A stretch of DNA of 64,000 bases, taken from Laguncularia racemosa (lineage: Eukaryota > Streptophyta > Magnoliopsida > Myrtales > Combretaceae). Made by a program: the position numbers and the translations under genes. The DNA lies in contig JBBMOL010000012.1 of NCBI GenBank assembly GCA_037954665.1, positions 1,860,001 to 1,924,000 of the forward strand. The letters are read 5' to 3'. This document shows, in pieces, positions 43,885-54,690 of this stretch (position 1 is the first letter of the stretch; the number at the start of each line of letters is the position of its first letter). The notes under the pieces were generated by a model that had not been told where the DNA came from, did not search any database, and saw only the letters and a program-made list of their open reading frames with translations.

Positions 43885-45933
43885 TATGTATGTATTATCT
43901 TGAAAAAAAATCAGATGACTTGATCTTTTGTCCATAAGGTAAAAGTTCTTGAATTGTATCCTCCTTGAATAGTGGAATTGAGTTAAGTTCATTACCATAT
44001 ACATTTGATTATTAAAGCTAGGCATTAAATTGTAAAACAAGCAATCAAAATCTACAAAGGTCCTTGTTGATGATTCATACTTGTTTGATCAACTTTCTAA
44101 GTTTTTTGATAAAGCTCCTAATTTTTGAAAAGTCTTTATGTGCATTCAATGAACTCTAGTGATCTTATAAGTTTTCACTGCGATCTTCTAAGTTAACTAC
44201 TACTCAAAAGAACAACTCACTACTCAAAAACATATTATCAAGAGATTTAATATAAACAAGATATTTTTTCACACCAAATAAAGAATAAAGCTAGAAAATA
44301 TTGTAACCCAATTAAATATGACTAACTTATTAAGATGGAAGATATCAATAACATATTTAATTTTAGGATAAATGTTATATTTGTTACCTAAGATTTACTC
44401 ATTTTTATAATTATCTACCTAAAGTTTAAAGTGTTAATTCAGTACCTAAAATTAATTACATGAATTTTACCAACTTTTGCAATTAATTACTTAAAATTTT
44501 CTATTTTTGTAGTTAACTATTTAAACAAAGTTAGTCGAAGTACTATAAATGCCATCGGAAAGTTTATAGATAGTAAATTTATGCTTTTAAACTTCAAGTT
44601 GTTAATTGTAAAAAAAAGTAAAATTCAAATACTAAATATGATATTTACTCTCAATTTTATTTAGCTTTAATATAAAAATTAGTTGTTATTTAATAAGTAA
44701 TAATACCAAATCGAAGGTTAGTAATTTTACCATGATATTTGTAAAAGTGGAATGATGATAGTGATTTTAAGACTATAGATTTTGCACTAGTGTTAGGGAG
44801 TTAGTAGCATCTTTGTTGCAGGATCAATGGTGATTTGTGGTGGCAAACTTTGTTGCACATATCTAAATTGAATTGAATTGAATCAAATTGCAAAATGCAT
44901 TCTTTTTTTATTATTTATATATTGCCATATGGCTTATGATTTTGTTCATGGAGGATCCAAATGGTTTATGGTTTTGTTTTAAGGGAAACTAAACTAAATC
45001 ATTAAACTTAAAACTAACTACCTTATATTGAAGAAAAAAAAAAGGATAATAAATTTTACTTTTTTTTTTTTCAATGCCTAACCCTAAATCCATAACTCCC
45101 AGTTTAATTTATGATGTTTTGCTTTGTTTAATGCCTTTACTCCTCAATCCTCTATAACCTTAACTCTTTATTGCTATTGCTAATACTATTGCTCGTAGCC
45201 TCACACCTCTACTCCACTACAACACTACTATTTCCATTCTCTGATGTAATTAGCCAACCTATCTCTAATGCTATCTAGTTTTTTATGCCAACTTATCTTA
45301 CATATTGCTCCTTCTTAGCATTTACAAGAGCAAGGGAAGCACTCGGTGAATATAAGGATCTTTCACTATTAGGGTTTAAAAAATGAAAAAAAAGGTTTTC
45401 GAAACTTATGACATTAAAGATTAGGGCTCTAGAGAGTTTAAACCCCCTCCTAGAAAAAAAGGGAAAAAAAATACAAGAGTAAAAAACTCAAAAATATAAA
45501 AATTGAAATATTTTTGAAAAAAAAGAAAAAAAACTAACCCATTTAAAGATTTTTGAAAAGAAACTATGATGGGATGATCCCAAATGGTGGATATGTTGGC
45601 ATCTTCTAGAGTTAACAAAAATAAAAATAAAAATAAAGATTTTCTATTGAAAAAAAAAAACCTTCCCTAATTTGTTTCATTGATTTCCTTTCTTACACAA
45701 TTGATCAAGTTTCCCTTTTGCATGCTTGACTAAAATTTTTATTTTGTATGTGAAATATCTTTTTGTCAAATAAGGTTTTTTCTTTCTTTCTTTTTTTTTT
45801 TTTTTGCTGAAAGAAAGTAAAATTTCTCTTTTTAGGAAAGTTATTATTTGGTAACCTTTTAATGTTTTAAATAAGTTAACCCCTTGAACTTCAAAATGGT
45901 TAGTTTAACCATTTTTTTTTCCTTTGCCCCATT

Positions 45934-46630
45934 AGCTAATGGTTAAGTTAGGAAAATTCCACCCATTTGATTCTAACCTTCTTTTATTTTCTTTTTCTTT
46001 CTTTCTTTTTTTTCATCTTTGGTTGGTGGCAACTTCAAAGACATCTTAAAAAAAAAAAAAAATTCTCAAAAAGATTTTTAAAATAAAAACTTTTCTTAAT
46101 TTTTAACGAGTAATTTTTGATAAATGGGTTGATTTTTGCATGAGTTAAAATAGAAGTTATGGTCATTACAAATTGAATGGGTAAAATTGGTAAAATAGAC
46201 TATAGAAACATTTAGGCATGTACATGTATGTATATATATATATTTTTCTTTGTTAGCCAATGGTTAAGTTAGGATCATTCTACCCATTTAATTCTAACTT
46301 TCCTTTGTTTTCTTTATCTCTCTCTTTTCTTTTTTATTTTTTTTTTCCATCTTCGGTTGGTGGCAACTTTAAAGACATTTTAAAAAGAAACACTTCTCAA
46401 AAAAAAATTTAAAATAAAAACTTTCCTTAATTTTTAACTAGTAATTTTTGATAAATAGGTTGAGTTTTATATGAGTTAAAATTAAAATTTTCATAATACT
46501 ATGAATAGTGGTCATATAGATATAATGAACATTGAAATCTAACAAGAAACGAGAAAGTTATGCTCGTTACATGTTGAATGGGTAAAATTGGTAAAATGGA
46601 TTGTAAGAACATTTAGGCATGTACATATTT
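45934..46630. repeat. Tandem duplication, unit about 321 bp
   Basis: The text AGCTAATGGTTAAGTTAGGA (45934) recurs as AGCCAATGGTTAAGTTAGGA (46255). It is followed in both copies by the T-rich block, GGTTGGTGGCAACTT, the A-rich block, TTAACKAGTAATTTTTGATA and AACATTTAGGCATGTACAT. The second copy carries about 80 bp of extra sequence before its end near 46630. Confidence 0.85.
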
Positions 46631-46989
46631 ATATTTTCTATGTGACTTCTAAGTGATGTGGAGATTATATGCATAGATATGTTATGGGTATGCTTGGACA
46701 TGTGGAGTAGGACTACATCTTAGGCCTAATTATGTAATGTGCTTTATTGAATTGTGTAAAGCGCAATCATTGTGAATGCATATGGCTATAGCGAGTTGTT
46801 TAGGTATCCTTGAGAGTTCACTTATTATGAATTATACGATTTGATACTATATAGGCTATTGAAAGATGACATATGTGATTGATGAGTCTATGTTGTATGA
46901 TTATAGTGGCATGTTCTTAGGACATGAATATACATTATATGTATGTATGTAAACTTACAAATGTGACCTGGTTGTATGATAAAGCAAAT
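46631..46989. other. Non-coding sequence between the two duplications
   Basis: No open frame of note. The texture (GGACATGTGGAGTAGGACTAC, and similar) resembles gypsy LTR sequence, but no boundaries are visible. Confidence 0.45.
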
Positions 46990-47678
46990 ATCAAAAGAAC
47001 ATGTTTTCATATGTATGAGTTTTGTCTTCTCATGCATTCACATAAGTATGAAAAGTACAAAATCATCAAGCAAGTAAGGTATAATATATTGAGAGTAAGG
47101 CCTAATGGGCCATGACAATAGAGTAGTCCAAATAACACTTAATAGTCAAATGCATAAGAGTATAAAGGCCTATAGGCTAGTATGTAAAAGAAGTATGAAG
47201 ATTCCAGTTTCAGAATAAGTACGAGGACCAAAGATTCATAGTTTGTTAATAGCATATGGATTTAGTTTTTGGATGAGTTGAGCATATAGGTTCAATATGT
47301 GAATTAAACTTGGACCAAGAATATGGGTCAACCTATGAGTTAGACTTAAATCAATATCAGGGTCAACATGTAAATTGAAATCAAATCAACTTTATGGGTC
47401 AACCTATGAGTTGGACTTAAATCAAATGCATGGGTCGACCTTTGAGTTGAACTTAGGATGAGTATATAAGTCAACCTATCAATTGGATTTCAATTGGGTC
47501 TGTGGATCAATTTGTTAGTTGAAGTGGCAAAAGAGCCTTTATAGAAATATGAGATTGAGATAAGTTGGTTTGATTAATTGGAGTTAGATTACCTAGATGG
47601 TGATAAGCTAATCTAGTTTGAAATTTAACCAGTTTAAGAGTGTATCGATATAAACAACTTACATTGAGTGTAGCCATG
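46990..47678. repeat. Duplicated segment copy 1, left part
   Basis: From about 47000 this matches 53345-54118 in the same orientation, with phrases such as GAGTTTTGTCTTCTCATGCA, AAGTACGAGGACCAAAGATT and TGTTAATAGCATATGGATTY. It is cut at 47678 by CRM-3 and continues at 51966. The matching copy is uninterrupted across that point (AACCATGAGAAGCTTG at 54111), confirming CRM-3 as a later insertion. Confidence 0.88.
47288..47539. repeat. 36-bp minisatellite, about seven units
   Basis: GGGTCAACCTATGAGTTGGA-type units start at 47324, 47360, 47396, 47432, 47468 and 47504, an exact 36-bp step, with a degenerate unit before them. A diverged counterpart sits in copy 2 (about 53800-53960), where A/T-rich sequence has been inserted. 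The 36-bp step equals twelve codons but no long frame uses it. Confidence 0.88.
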
Positions 47679-48487
47679 TGATGTGCCTTGGATCCAATTG
47701 CAAGAACACAAAGCCAATTGAAGAATCAACCAAACCAAGTTCACAAAATGGTGTGATGCCAATTACTACATGAACCCTAATTTCTCTACTACCAAATTAT
47801 GATAAGGATCACTTGCAATTGTAAGAGATATAAAGGATAACACAAAGGTGAACCAAATTCCAATCAAATTAGGCTGTAAACCAAATCTGAAAATTGGAAC
47901 CTTAAATGCGTGAACAAAAACAAATAAATTAACCAATTACAACTAGATATGATACACTAGAAATAAATTGGAAGCAACTTAAGAAATATTAATATAAATC
48001 ACAATAATTCTTAAGCTCACTCACAACAATTTCAACAAGGAAATTAATAAGAGTAAAAGTTTGTGTGAGGAAGTGCTCTCTACGACAAAGAAATGGTAGG
48101 TTTCTAATTTAACAAAAGTCCTCTCTATAACCTACTTAGCAAGTATTTATACTTTCTCTAATTAGGGTAAAAACAACAAAAGCAAATTACAAATAAAACC
48201 AACAAGTGATTAGTTTTTAAGCAACAAAAGCAATTACAAATAAACCTTTAAAATGGCTGATTCATCACTTCCATCGAACCCTTGTGGACCGGTTGATGTA
48301 AGTCTATGAATGACCCACAATGGATCTTTAGTGAATTTTATTCGCCATCTTGTAAAGCCGATAAATTTACTTGCTACAATGCAAAGACAAATTATTATTA
48401 GATAAATAAGACAACATGTGGATATCTAGGCTCATGTAATTCAATTTGGTTTCCCCACTACTGGAACCATAGATTTGATTCCCATCA
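47679..48487 (-). repeat. CRM-3 3' LTR (809 bp)
   Basis: On the plus strand it starts TGATGTGCC and ends ATTCCCATCA, the reverse complement of the family termini. The symmetric TATA element appears as AAGTATTTATACT at 48141-48153. Confidence 0.92.
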
Positions 48488-48657
48488 TCTCCTTGGGCCT
48501 CTAAAAGATTTTCCCTCAAATCTAAGGGGTCTTCTCTTGGACTAACACCCAGTGTTAACGTTTGCTTATTGGCTTGAGGTCTTGAGAAGCCATAGGTTTT
48601 ACTAATCTGTTCCTGAAATGAGCGAACTTCAGACATAGACATAGGAGTCAAGATAAT
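48488..48657 (-). pseudogene. CRM-3 pol C-terminal tail joined to protease
   Basis: On the minus strand the frame reads SKTYGFSRPQANKQTL, then DPLDLRENLLEAQGDDG, and enters the LTR (NQIYGSS). DPLDLREN-type text is the end of CRM integrase, so about 2.5 kb of pol is deleted between the protease and here. Confidence 0.8.
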
Positions 48658-49017
48658 TCATGTACTATCTTTCTGAAACATGTAAGTATTTCTGAACCTG
48701 TCATGTAGCACCTTCCTATCAAACAACCAAGGTCTACGCAGTAGTATATGAAAGGTGCACATAGGAAGCACATCATAGATAATCTCATCATTGTATCTAT
48801 CTCCTATATTGAATGGCACATTTGCCCTTTGTGTAACATGCAAACTACCTTAATCATCCAGCTAATGCAATTTATAAGGGTGTAGATATGGATTAGTGGC
48901 TAGTTATAAGTTATTTACTAATGCAGCAAATAAGACATTAGTGCAACTATCACCATCGATGGAAAGAACACACAAGTTACCTCAAATCCGACAAGGTGTG
49001 TGGAATAGGTTCTCCCG
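48658..49017 (-). pseudogene. CRM-3 aspartic protease remnant
   Basis: The C-terminal half reads MHVTQRANVPFNIGDRYNDE and HILLRRPWLFDRKVLHDRF (48843-48660), homologous to 13850-14020 of CRM-1. The upstream part with the active site (about 48850-49010) is frameshifted, with recognisable TLVQLS- and SCRV-like traces on the relevant strand. Not functional. Confidence 0.75.
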
Positions 49018-50370
49018 CTATATGTCTCTGACATCTAGAGATATGGTCATAACCTTACGTAACACATTAATAGGTAAGTATTTATCATCCCTCTTATCCT
49101 CATGTGTCTCAGCATTATGATCATCGTAATATTCATGCAATGCTATGGACAAATTTGTAGGCTTGATAACTTCTTCCTGATCATCTTCATCATTTCCCTC
49201 CATAACTGTCATCACCTTTTTATTGGGACACTCTACAGCCATATGTCCAAAACCCATGTATTTGAAACATTTAATTTAGTGCATTTTCCCACTGGTTGAC
49301 CTTGGTACTGTATGCTTGAAATCGGATCCAACCACCTCTTTTCCTTTCCTAGAAACATCCTTCTCGTTATCAGTGTTAAAGATATTTTTGTCCATAGCCT
49401 TAGCATGTTCCCCTATCCCTTTTGTCCACCTATCTGGTCATCTGCTCCAATAGGTTTAGTAGAAGTTTCATACTTGTTACTAGTGGCTCAGAAAGGGTTG
49501 GATCGTCTCTGCCTCTCCACTTTCAAGGCTAACTGTATAGCCTCATCAAGTGTATTATACCTCTGTAACTCTACAACGCAGGCAATCTCGTATTTCAACC
49601 TAGACATAAATTGTGTTAGGGTTTGCTTAAGAGGCTCGACTGATCTATATCTAACCATCAGTGTCTCAAACTCCTGTATATAATCATCAACTGTTTTACC
49701 TCTTTACCTTAGTGTTTGGAGACATATAAATAGTTCCTGCCTATAATGTTCAAGTATGAACCTTTTCCTCAATACCCGTTTCATGTCCTGTCAGGTATGT
49801 ATTTTAGCCTCACCATCCTTTCATTTACTAATCATAAGATTTTTCCACCATAAGCGGCTTAACCTATGAGTTCCATAGCTGCAAGATGAACCCTAATGTT
49901 ATCATCAATTTCATAACACTCGAATAGACCCTCAACCTTATCCTCCCAATCCAAGTAATCATTTACTGAACCCCTACCATCAAATGAAGGCATTTGCAGT
50001 TTCTCATACTCCAATCCTTGAGGTGGTCTAAAATCCTTGTTTGGGTAAGGGTTATTCTCAAAATTATCATATCTTTCCTCCCTAAGAGCATGATAATCTC
50101 CCTCCATTCTTCTACCTATATTATGCCAATTGCTCCTTCCCTGTGAACATTTTGAGGGACTACCCTACATGGTGGTGCCTAAGGATTTGCCACTAGTGGT
50201 TGTGGCATCATTATTCGATCTATTCTTGTTACTAATGTGGCAACAATGGTGGTGAAGTCTTGCAACTACTCCTCCAATGTTCTTCCACCTGTAGTTCAAT
50301 GACCCTGACTGCCATCAACTTGGCTATTAGCCTTATTGCCAATTCCCCCATTCACACTATCATTCAACAT
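49018..50370 (-). pseudogene. CRM-3 gag with zinc knuckle (broken)
   Basis: The gag start ATG is at 50370 (MLNDSVNGGIGN). Downstream are MEGDYHALREERYDNFENNP (50107), PSFDGRGSVNDYLDW, EIACVVELQRYNTLDEAIQL (near 49590-49530) and the zinc knuckle CFKYMGFGHMAVECPNK (near 49270-49220), in which the second Cys reads Tyr. The acidic linker (MTVMEGNDEDDQEEV) and NVLRK follow to 49018. Several stops and a frame change near 49850 break it. Confidence 0.82.
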
Positions 50371-51125
50371 GGTTTTGTTTTTTAAAATTTTCTTTTACTT
50401 TTTTTTATCACTCCTTCAAAACAACTACACACTTTCACACCAACAACAACTATCACAACACTACACCACGGTACACACACACTTACGGTGCCATGCCTCA
50501 ATACACAACCAATACAACACCCAAACGCTCAACACTTAAGTTCATGGTACAAGCTTCAATCACAACATACACTTACACTCATGGTGTAGCACTTCTTCAA
50601 ATCACAATACACACACTTCTACACCACTCACACACTCCTAATTACGGCAACAAACAACAATGGAAACAATTAATGAGGCTTCTCCAAATGGTAAGTAAAT
50701 AATTCAAAATAGTTAAAGTATATTAAGATTAACAATACACAATAACTCCTTCAACTTAATGTTTACCTTTGAAATTCAAATTGTTTCCAAATCCTCCATG
50801 TTAAGAAGAGCAAATTTGAAAAAAAATGCACTCCTAATTCCGAAATTTTGCAAGGAAACAATAAGGCAACAATCAACACTACTTCAAATTATGGAATTCA
50901 AATTCAAAGAACTTCCCCTTCTTCCACTCACAATCCACTCACGACAAAGGATGCAAGCTGATTTCTACACTTCACAATACTTCAATTAGAGATCATGCAA
51001 ACAATTCAAGGAACAATTCAACACAAGACTTGAAATTTCTCTTCACACAATTCAATTTCAAAATGAAGGATCAAGAATCCTAAATCCCAATTGTGATTCA
51101 CGAAAATTTTCCTTCTCTAAACCTT

Positions 51126-51137
51126 GCTCTGATACGA
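51126..51137 (-). other. CRM-3 primer-binding site
   Basis: GCTCTGATACGA on the plus strand is the reverse complement of TCGTATCAGAGC, one base different from the initiator-Met site. It lies seven bases inside the 5' LTR boundary at 51145. Confidence 0.85.
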
Positions 51138-51144
51138 AAAATTA

Positions 51145-51965
51145 TGATGTACCTTGGATCCAATTGCAAGAACACAAAGCCAATTGAAGAATCAACCAAA
51201 CCAAGCTCATAAAATGGCGTGATGCCAATTACCACGTGAACCCTAATTGTGTGAATTAAATTGCTCTAATACCAAATTATGATAAGGATCACTTGCAATT
51301 GTAAGATATATAAAGGATAACACAAAGATGAACTAAATTTCAATCAAATTAGGCGTAAACCAAATATGAAAATTGGAACCCTAAATGCATGAACAAGAAC
51401 AAATAAATCAACTAATTACAACTAGATATGTCACACTAGAAATAATTGAAAGTAACTTAAGAAATATTGATATAACTCACAATAATTCTTAAGTCCACTC
51501 ACCACAGTTTCAACAAGGAAATTGATAAGAGTAAAAGTTTGCTTGACGAAGTGCTCTCTATGGCAAAGAAATGGCAGATTTCTAATTCAACAAAAGTCCC
51601 CTCTAAAACCTACTTAGCAAGTATTTATACTTACTCTAATTAAGGTAAAAACAACAAAACCAAATTACAAATAAAACCAACAAGTGATTGGTTCTTAAGC
51701 AACAAAAGACAATTATAAATAAACCCTTAAAATGGCTGGTTCTTCACTTCTAGAGAACACTTATGGACCGGTTGATGTAAGTCCATAAATGACCCACAAT
51801 TGATCCTTAATGAATTCTATTCGCCATTCTGTAAAACCGATAAATTTACCTTCTACAATGTAAAGACAAATTATTATTAGATAAATAAGACAATATGTGG
51901 ATATCTAGGCTCATGTATCCAATTTAGTTTCCCCACTGCTGGAACCATAGGTTTGATTCCAATCA
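51145..51965 (-). repeat. CRM-3 5' LTR (821 bp)
   Basis: The plus strand starts TGATGTACC and ends GATTCCAATCA. It closely matches 47679-48487, with scattered changes. The TATA element is at 51619-51631 (AAGTATTTATACT). Confidence 0.92.
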
Positions 51966-52251
51966 CCATGAGAAGCTTGTATTGAGCAAGTCTATGAGTG
52001 AGTATATGTGTAACCACAATCATGAGCACCTAATTGCATGATATGCCGTATTAAATGCATATTGGGATAGTTTACGGATTACATTTATTTATATTTATTT
52101 TGAAAAAATAATTATTAAAATTATTGAAAAAAAGAAAAAAAATGTGCTTACTTTGAGAGCAATAAATGATAAAGTTTGAGTACTAGCTAAGTGGTTAAAG
52201 TTTGCATTTAAATCTTTCAGCACGGGGATTCAAGTCTTAACGGTGTGCAAG
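51966..52251. repeat. Duplicated segment copy 1, middle part
   Basis: It continues CCATGAGAAGCTTGTATTGAG (compare 54114 onward) through GGATTACATTTATTTATAT to about 52240, where the MITE-like insert begins. Confidence 0.85.
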
Positions 52252-53050
52252 TATGGGTGGGTACGATATAAAACTCTATCCATATCATATCCTATAAGGT
52301 ATAGGTTCCTAAATTTTAGAATCAGAACCTACTCTATAACACCTTGAAACCGCCCTATATTCTGTACTTATAAAACCTATAAGGTATAGGATATATATCA
52401 TGTGAAACCTATAAAATTTTCCTTTTTTCTTATAAATTTCAAGTATACAATATTGAAAATGTAATTTATATATGGTATTACAAGTTTTTCATATGCAAAA
52501 CTTATGGAAAATATTGCAAAACCTTTAAAATTAAAAAAAAAAAATTCTTCGCTTCATTATTTTAAGTTTATGTGACTATATTACTTAGCAAATAAGAAAT
52601 ATTAAGGAGAAAGAATGAGAAATATAAAGTTGGCGAGAAAAATGAGGAAGAACAATGGAAAAAAGAATGGAAAATGGTAGTGAGAAAGGCAACATTAGTT
52701 TGGTTGATTTGGTTATTATCTCATTAACCTAGGCTCTTTTATTTTTCCTTTTACTAAAACATTTAGCAGTCGAAAAATATAATGTATTTATTTATTAATA
52801 TTATTTAATAGCTTTTTATAAGGCGAATATATGATACCTTAAAACTTGTACCTTATATACCTTAGAATACAAGTTCTTAGGTGGATACAGGATAAGAAAA
52901 TTTTATACTCGTATCCTACTTTGTGGGGGTAGTTTTCAAAAATTTTGATCCTAGAACCTATTTTGTGATTATCAAATTCACTTAGAACTTACCCAATTGT
53001 GTAGGGTAAGGGGGAATATATTATAAAATATGGTTATCCGCTCACCTCTA
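52252..53050. mobile_element. Possible hAT-type MITE (about 0.8 kb)
   Basis: Copy 2 lacks this stretch, so it is an insertion into copy 1. Its ends TATGGGTGGGTACGATA and, inverted, TAGAGGTGAGCGGATA are similar, and such TAGGGGTG-like ends are common in plant hAT MITEs. The interior has inverted, AT-rich repeats based on CCTATAAGGTATAGG. I could not see an 8-bp target duplication, so the exact ends and class are uncertain. Confidence 0.4.
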
Positions 53051-53334
53051 CTAACTCTCATAAATTACTTTTCTTTTCTTTCACCTTATTTTGTTTCTCT
53101 AATTTTTTCTTTTTCTTTTTCATTTTTCATTTAATGTTTTTCTTTATTTCACATGATTCCAATCACATGTTTCTATCTCATTTTCTTCTTGTTTTCTTTT
53201 TTTTTTTTCTTTTCTTTTCTTTTATAATTATATTGTTCTCAATTTATAACCAATTCGAATATTTTGTATACAATTTTTTAGAATTATTTGAGCAATATAT
53301 ACAATTGTTTTCCAAGAGTGTATATTAAAAGAGT
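53051..53334. repeat. Duplicated segment copy 1, right part
   Basis: CTAACTCTCATAAATTAC and the T-rich CTTTCACCTTATTTTGTTTC, TTTCACATGATTCCAATCAC and TATAACCAATTCGAATATTTT text correspond to 54400-54670 in copy 2. This closes the first unit of the tandem duplication. Confidence 0.85.
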
Positions 53335-54690
53335 ATTTGATATGGATGAGTTTTGTCTTTACATGCATACACATAAGCATGAAAAGTACAAGATCGTCAA
53401 GCCAGTAGGGTGAAATATATGCAGTCTAAATAGCACTTAATGGTCAGATGCATAGGAGTATAAAGGCCTAGGGGTTATTATGTAAAAGCAATAAAGCAAC
53501 CTACGGACCACCGTTCAGGATAAGTACGAGGACCAAAGAATTACAGTCTGTTAATAGCATATGGATTCAGTTTGTGGATCGAACTCGAGTCGAGCATATG
53601 GGATCAAGATGCGTATTAAAAATGAAAAAAAAAAATTAATCGAACCGAAAATTAAATCGAATAAAACCAAATCATAAATTAAATTAAAATATTTTTTAAA
53701 TTTAAAAAACATATAAATTAATTTAATTTTTTTTAGATTTATAAAAGTCACCAATCAAATTAAATCAAATCATCTTAACCTATAACATAGACTCAAGAAC
53801 TACTTATAAATTAAAATCGGATCAACTTTATGAGTCAACCTATGAGTTAAACTCAAATCAAACGCATGGGTCAACAGTCAAACTTTGAGTTGGATTTTCT
53901 ACATGGGTCAATCTATCGATTGGATTTGGATTAAGTGTATGGATCAATTTGTTGGTTGAAGTCGAATGAGGTATGCTATGGCAAAATAGCCTTTATAGCA
54001 ATATGAGATTGAGAAAGTTTAGTTTGATTGGTACATAGTGATAAGCTGATCTAGTTTAAAATTTAAGTAGTTTAAGAGTGTATTAATACAAACAGCTGAC
54101 ATTAGGTGTAACCATGAGAAGCTTGCATCAGGCAGGTCTATGAGTATATGTGTAATAACAATCGTGAGAACCCAAGTGCATGTTATATTGTATTAAATGC
54201 ATGCCATGACAGTTTAGGGATTACATTTATTTATATCTATTTTGGAAAACTAATTATTACAGTTATTTAAAAAAAATGAATAAAATAAATTATGTGTTAT
54301 ACTTTCAAAAGCAATAAATGATAAAGTGATAGTTAAGTGTTAACTTAAAGTTTGTATTTAAATCTTTGAGCACGAGGTTTCAGATCCTTTTTTTTTTTTT
54401 TCATATCTAACTTTCACAAACTACATTTCATTTTCTTTCACCTTATTTGTTTGTCTTTTTTTTTTTTCCTTTTCCTTTTTCATTTTTTTCTTTATTTCAC
54501 ATGATTCCAATAACATGTTTATATCTCATTTTTTTCCTTTAATTTTTAATTTATTTCATAATTATATTATTCATAATTTATGACCAATTTAGATATTTTC
54601 TATGAAATTTGTTTTAGACAATTATAGTAATAGAATTATTTAGGCAATACATACAATAATTTCCCAAGCAGAAGTTTTTATTAGAAAGCG
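53335..54690. repeat. Duplicated segment copy 2 (about 1.35 kb)
   Basis: The whole unit is present without the CRM-3 and MITE insertions. It starts near GATATGGATGAGTTTTGTCT, includes the diverged 36-bp repeat zone (53800-53960) with an A/T-rich insert (53620-53780) based on AATTAAATCGAA, and ends near 54690. It provides the pre-insertion allele for both elements in copy 1. Confidence 0.88.

Larger units (their letters stand above)
42271..45933. other. Intergenic AT-rich sequence, no supported gene
   Basis: No coding region is recognisable. Notable simple features are a perfect 24-bp palindrome (43324-43347), a CA-rich microsatellite (43859-43884), a region with repeated TACCTAAAATT-like phrases (44380-44560) that may be an old transposon fragment, and long poly-T and poly-A tracts from 45060 on. 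Confidence 0.55.
47679..51965 (-). mobile_element. CRM-3: gag-protease-only CRM derivative (4,287 bp), minus strand
   Basis: It is bounded by LTRs 47679-48487 and 51145-51965 and a perfect duplication, CCATG (47674-47678 and 51966-51970). In its own orientation it has a PBS, a GT-rich leader (plus strand AC-rich, 50400-50660), gag, zinc knuckle and protease. The frame then passes straight to the pol C-terminal tail and the 3' LTR. RT, RNase H and integrase are missing. The empty site is preserved in the tandem copy at 54111, a direct control for the insertion. Confidence 0.92.

Noticed and set aside
50336..50989. Thr/His-rich plus-strand frames
   Set aside because: They are the complement of the GT-rich CRM-3 leader and have no coding features.
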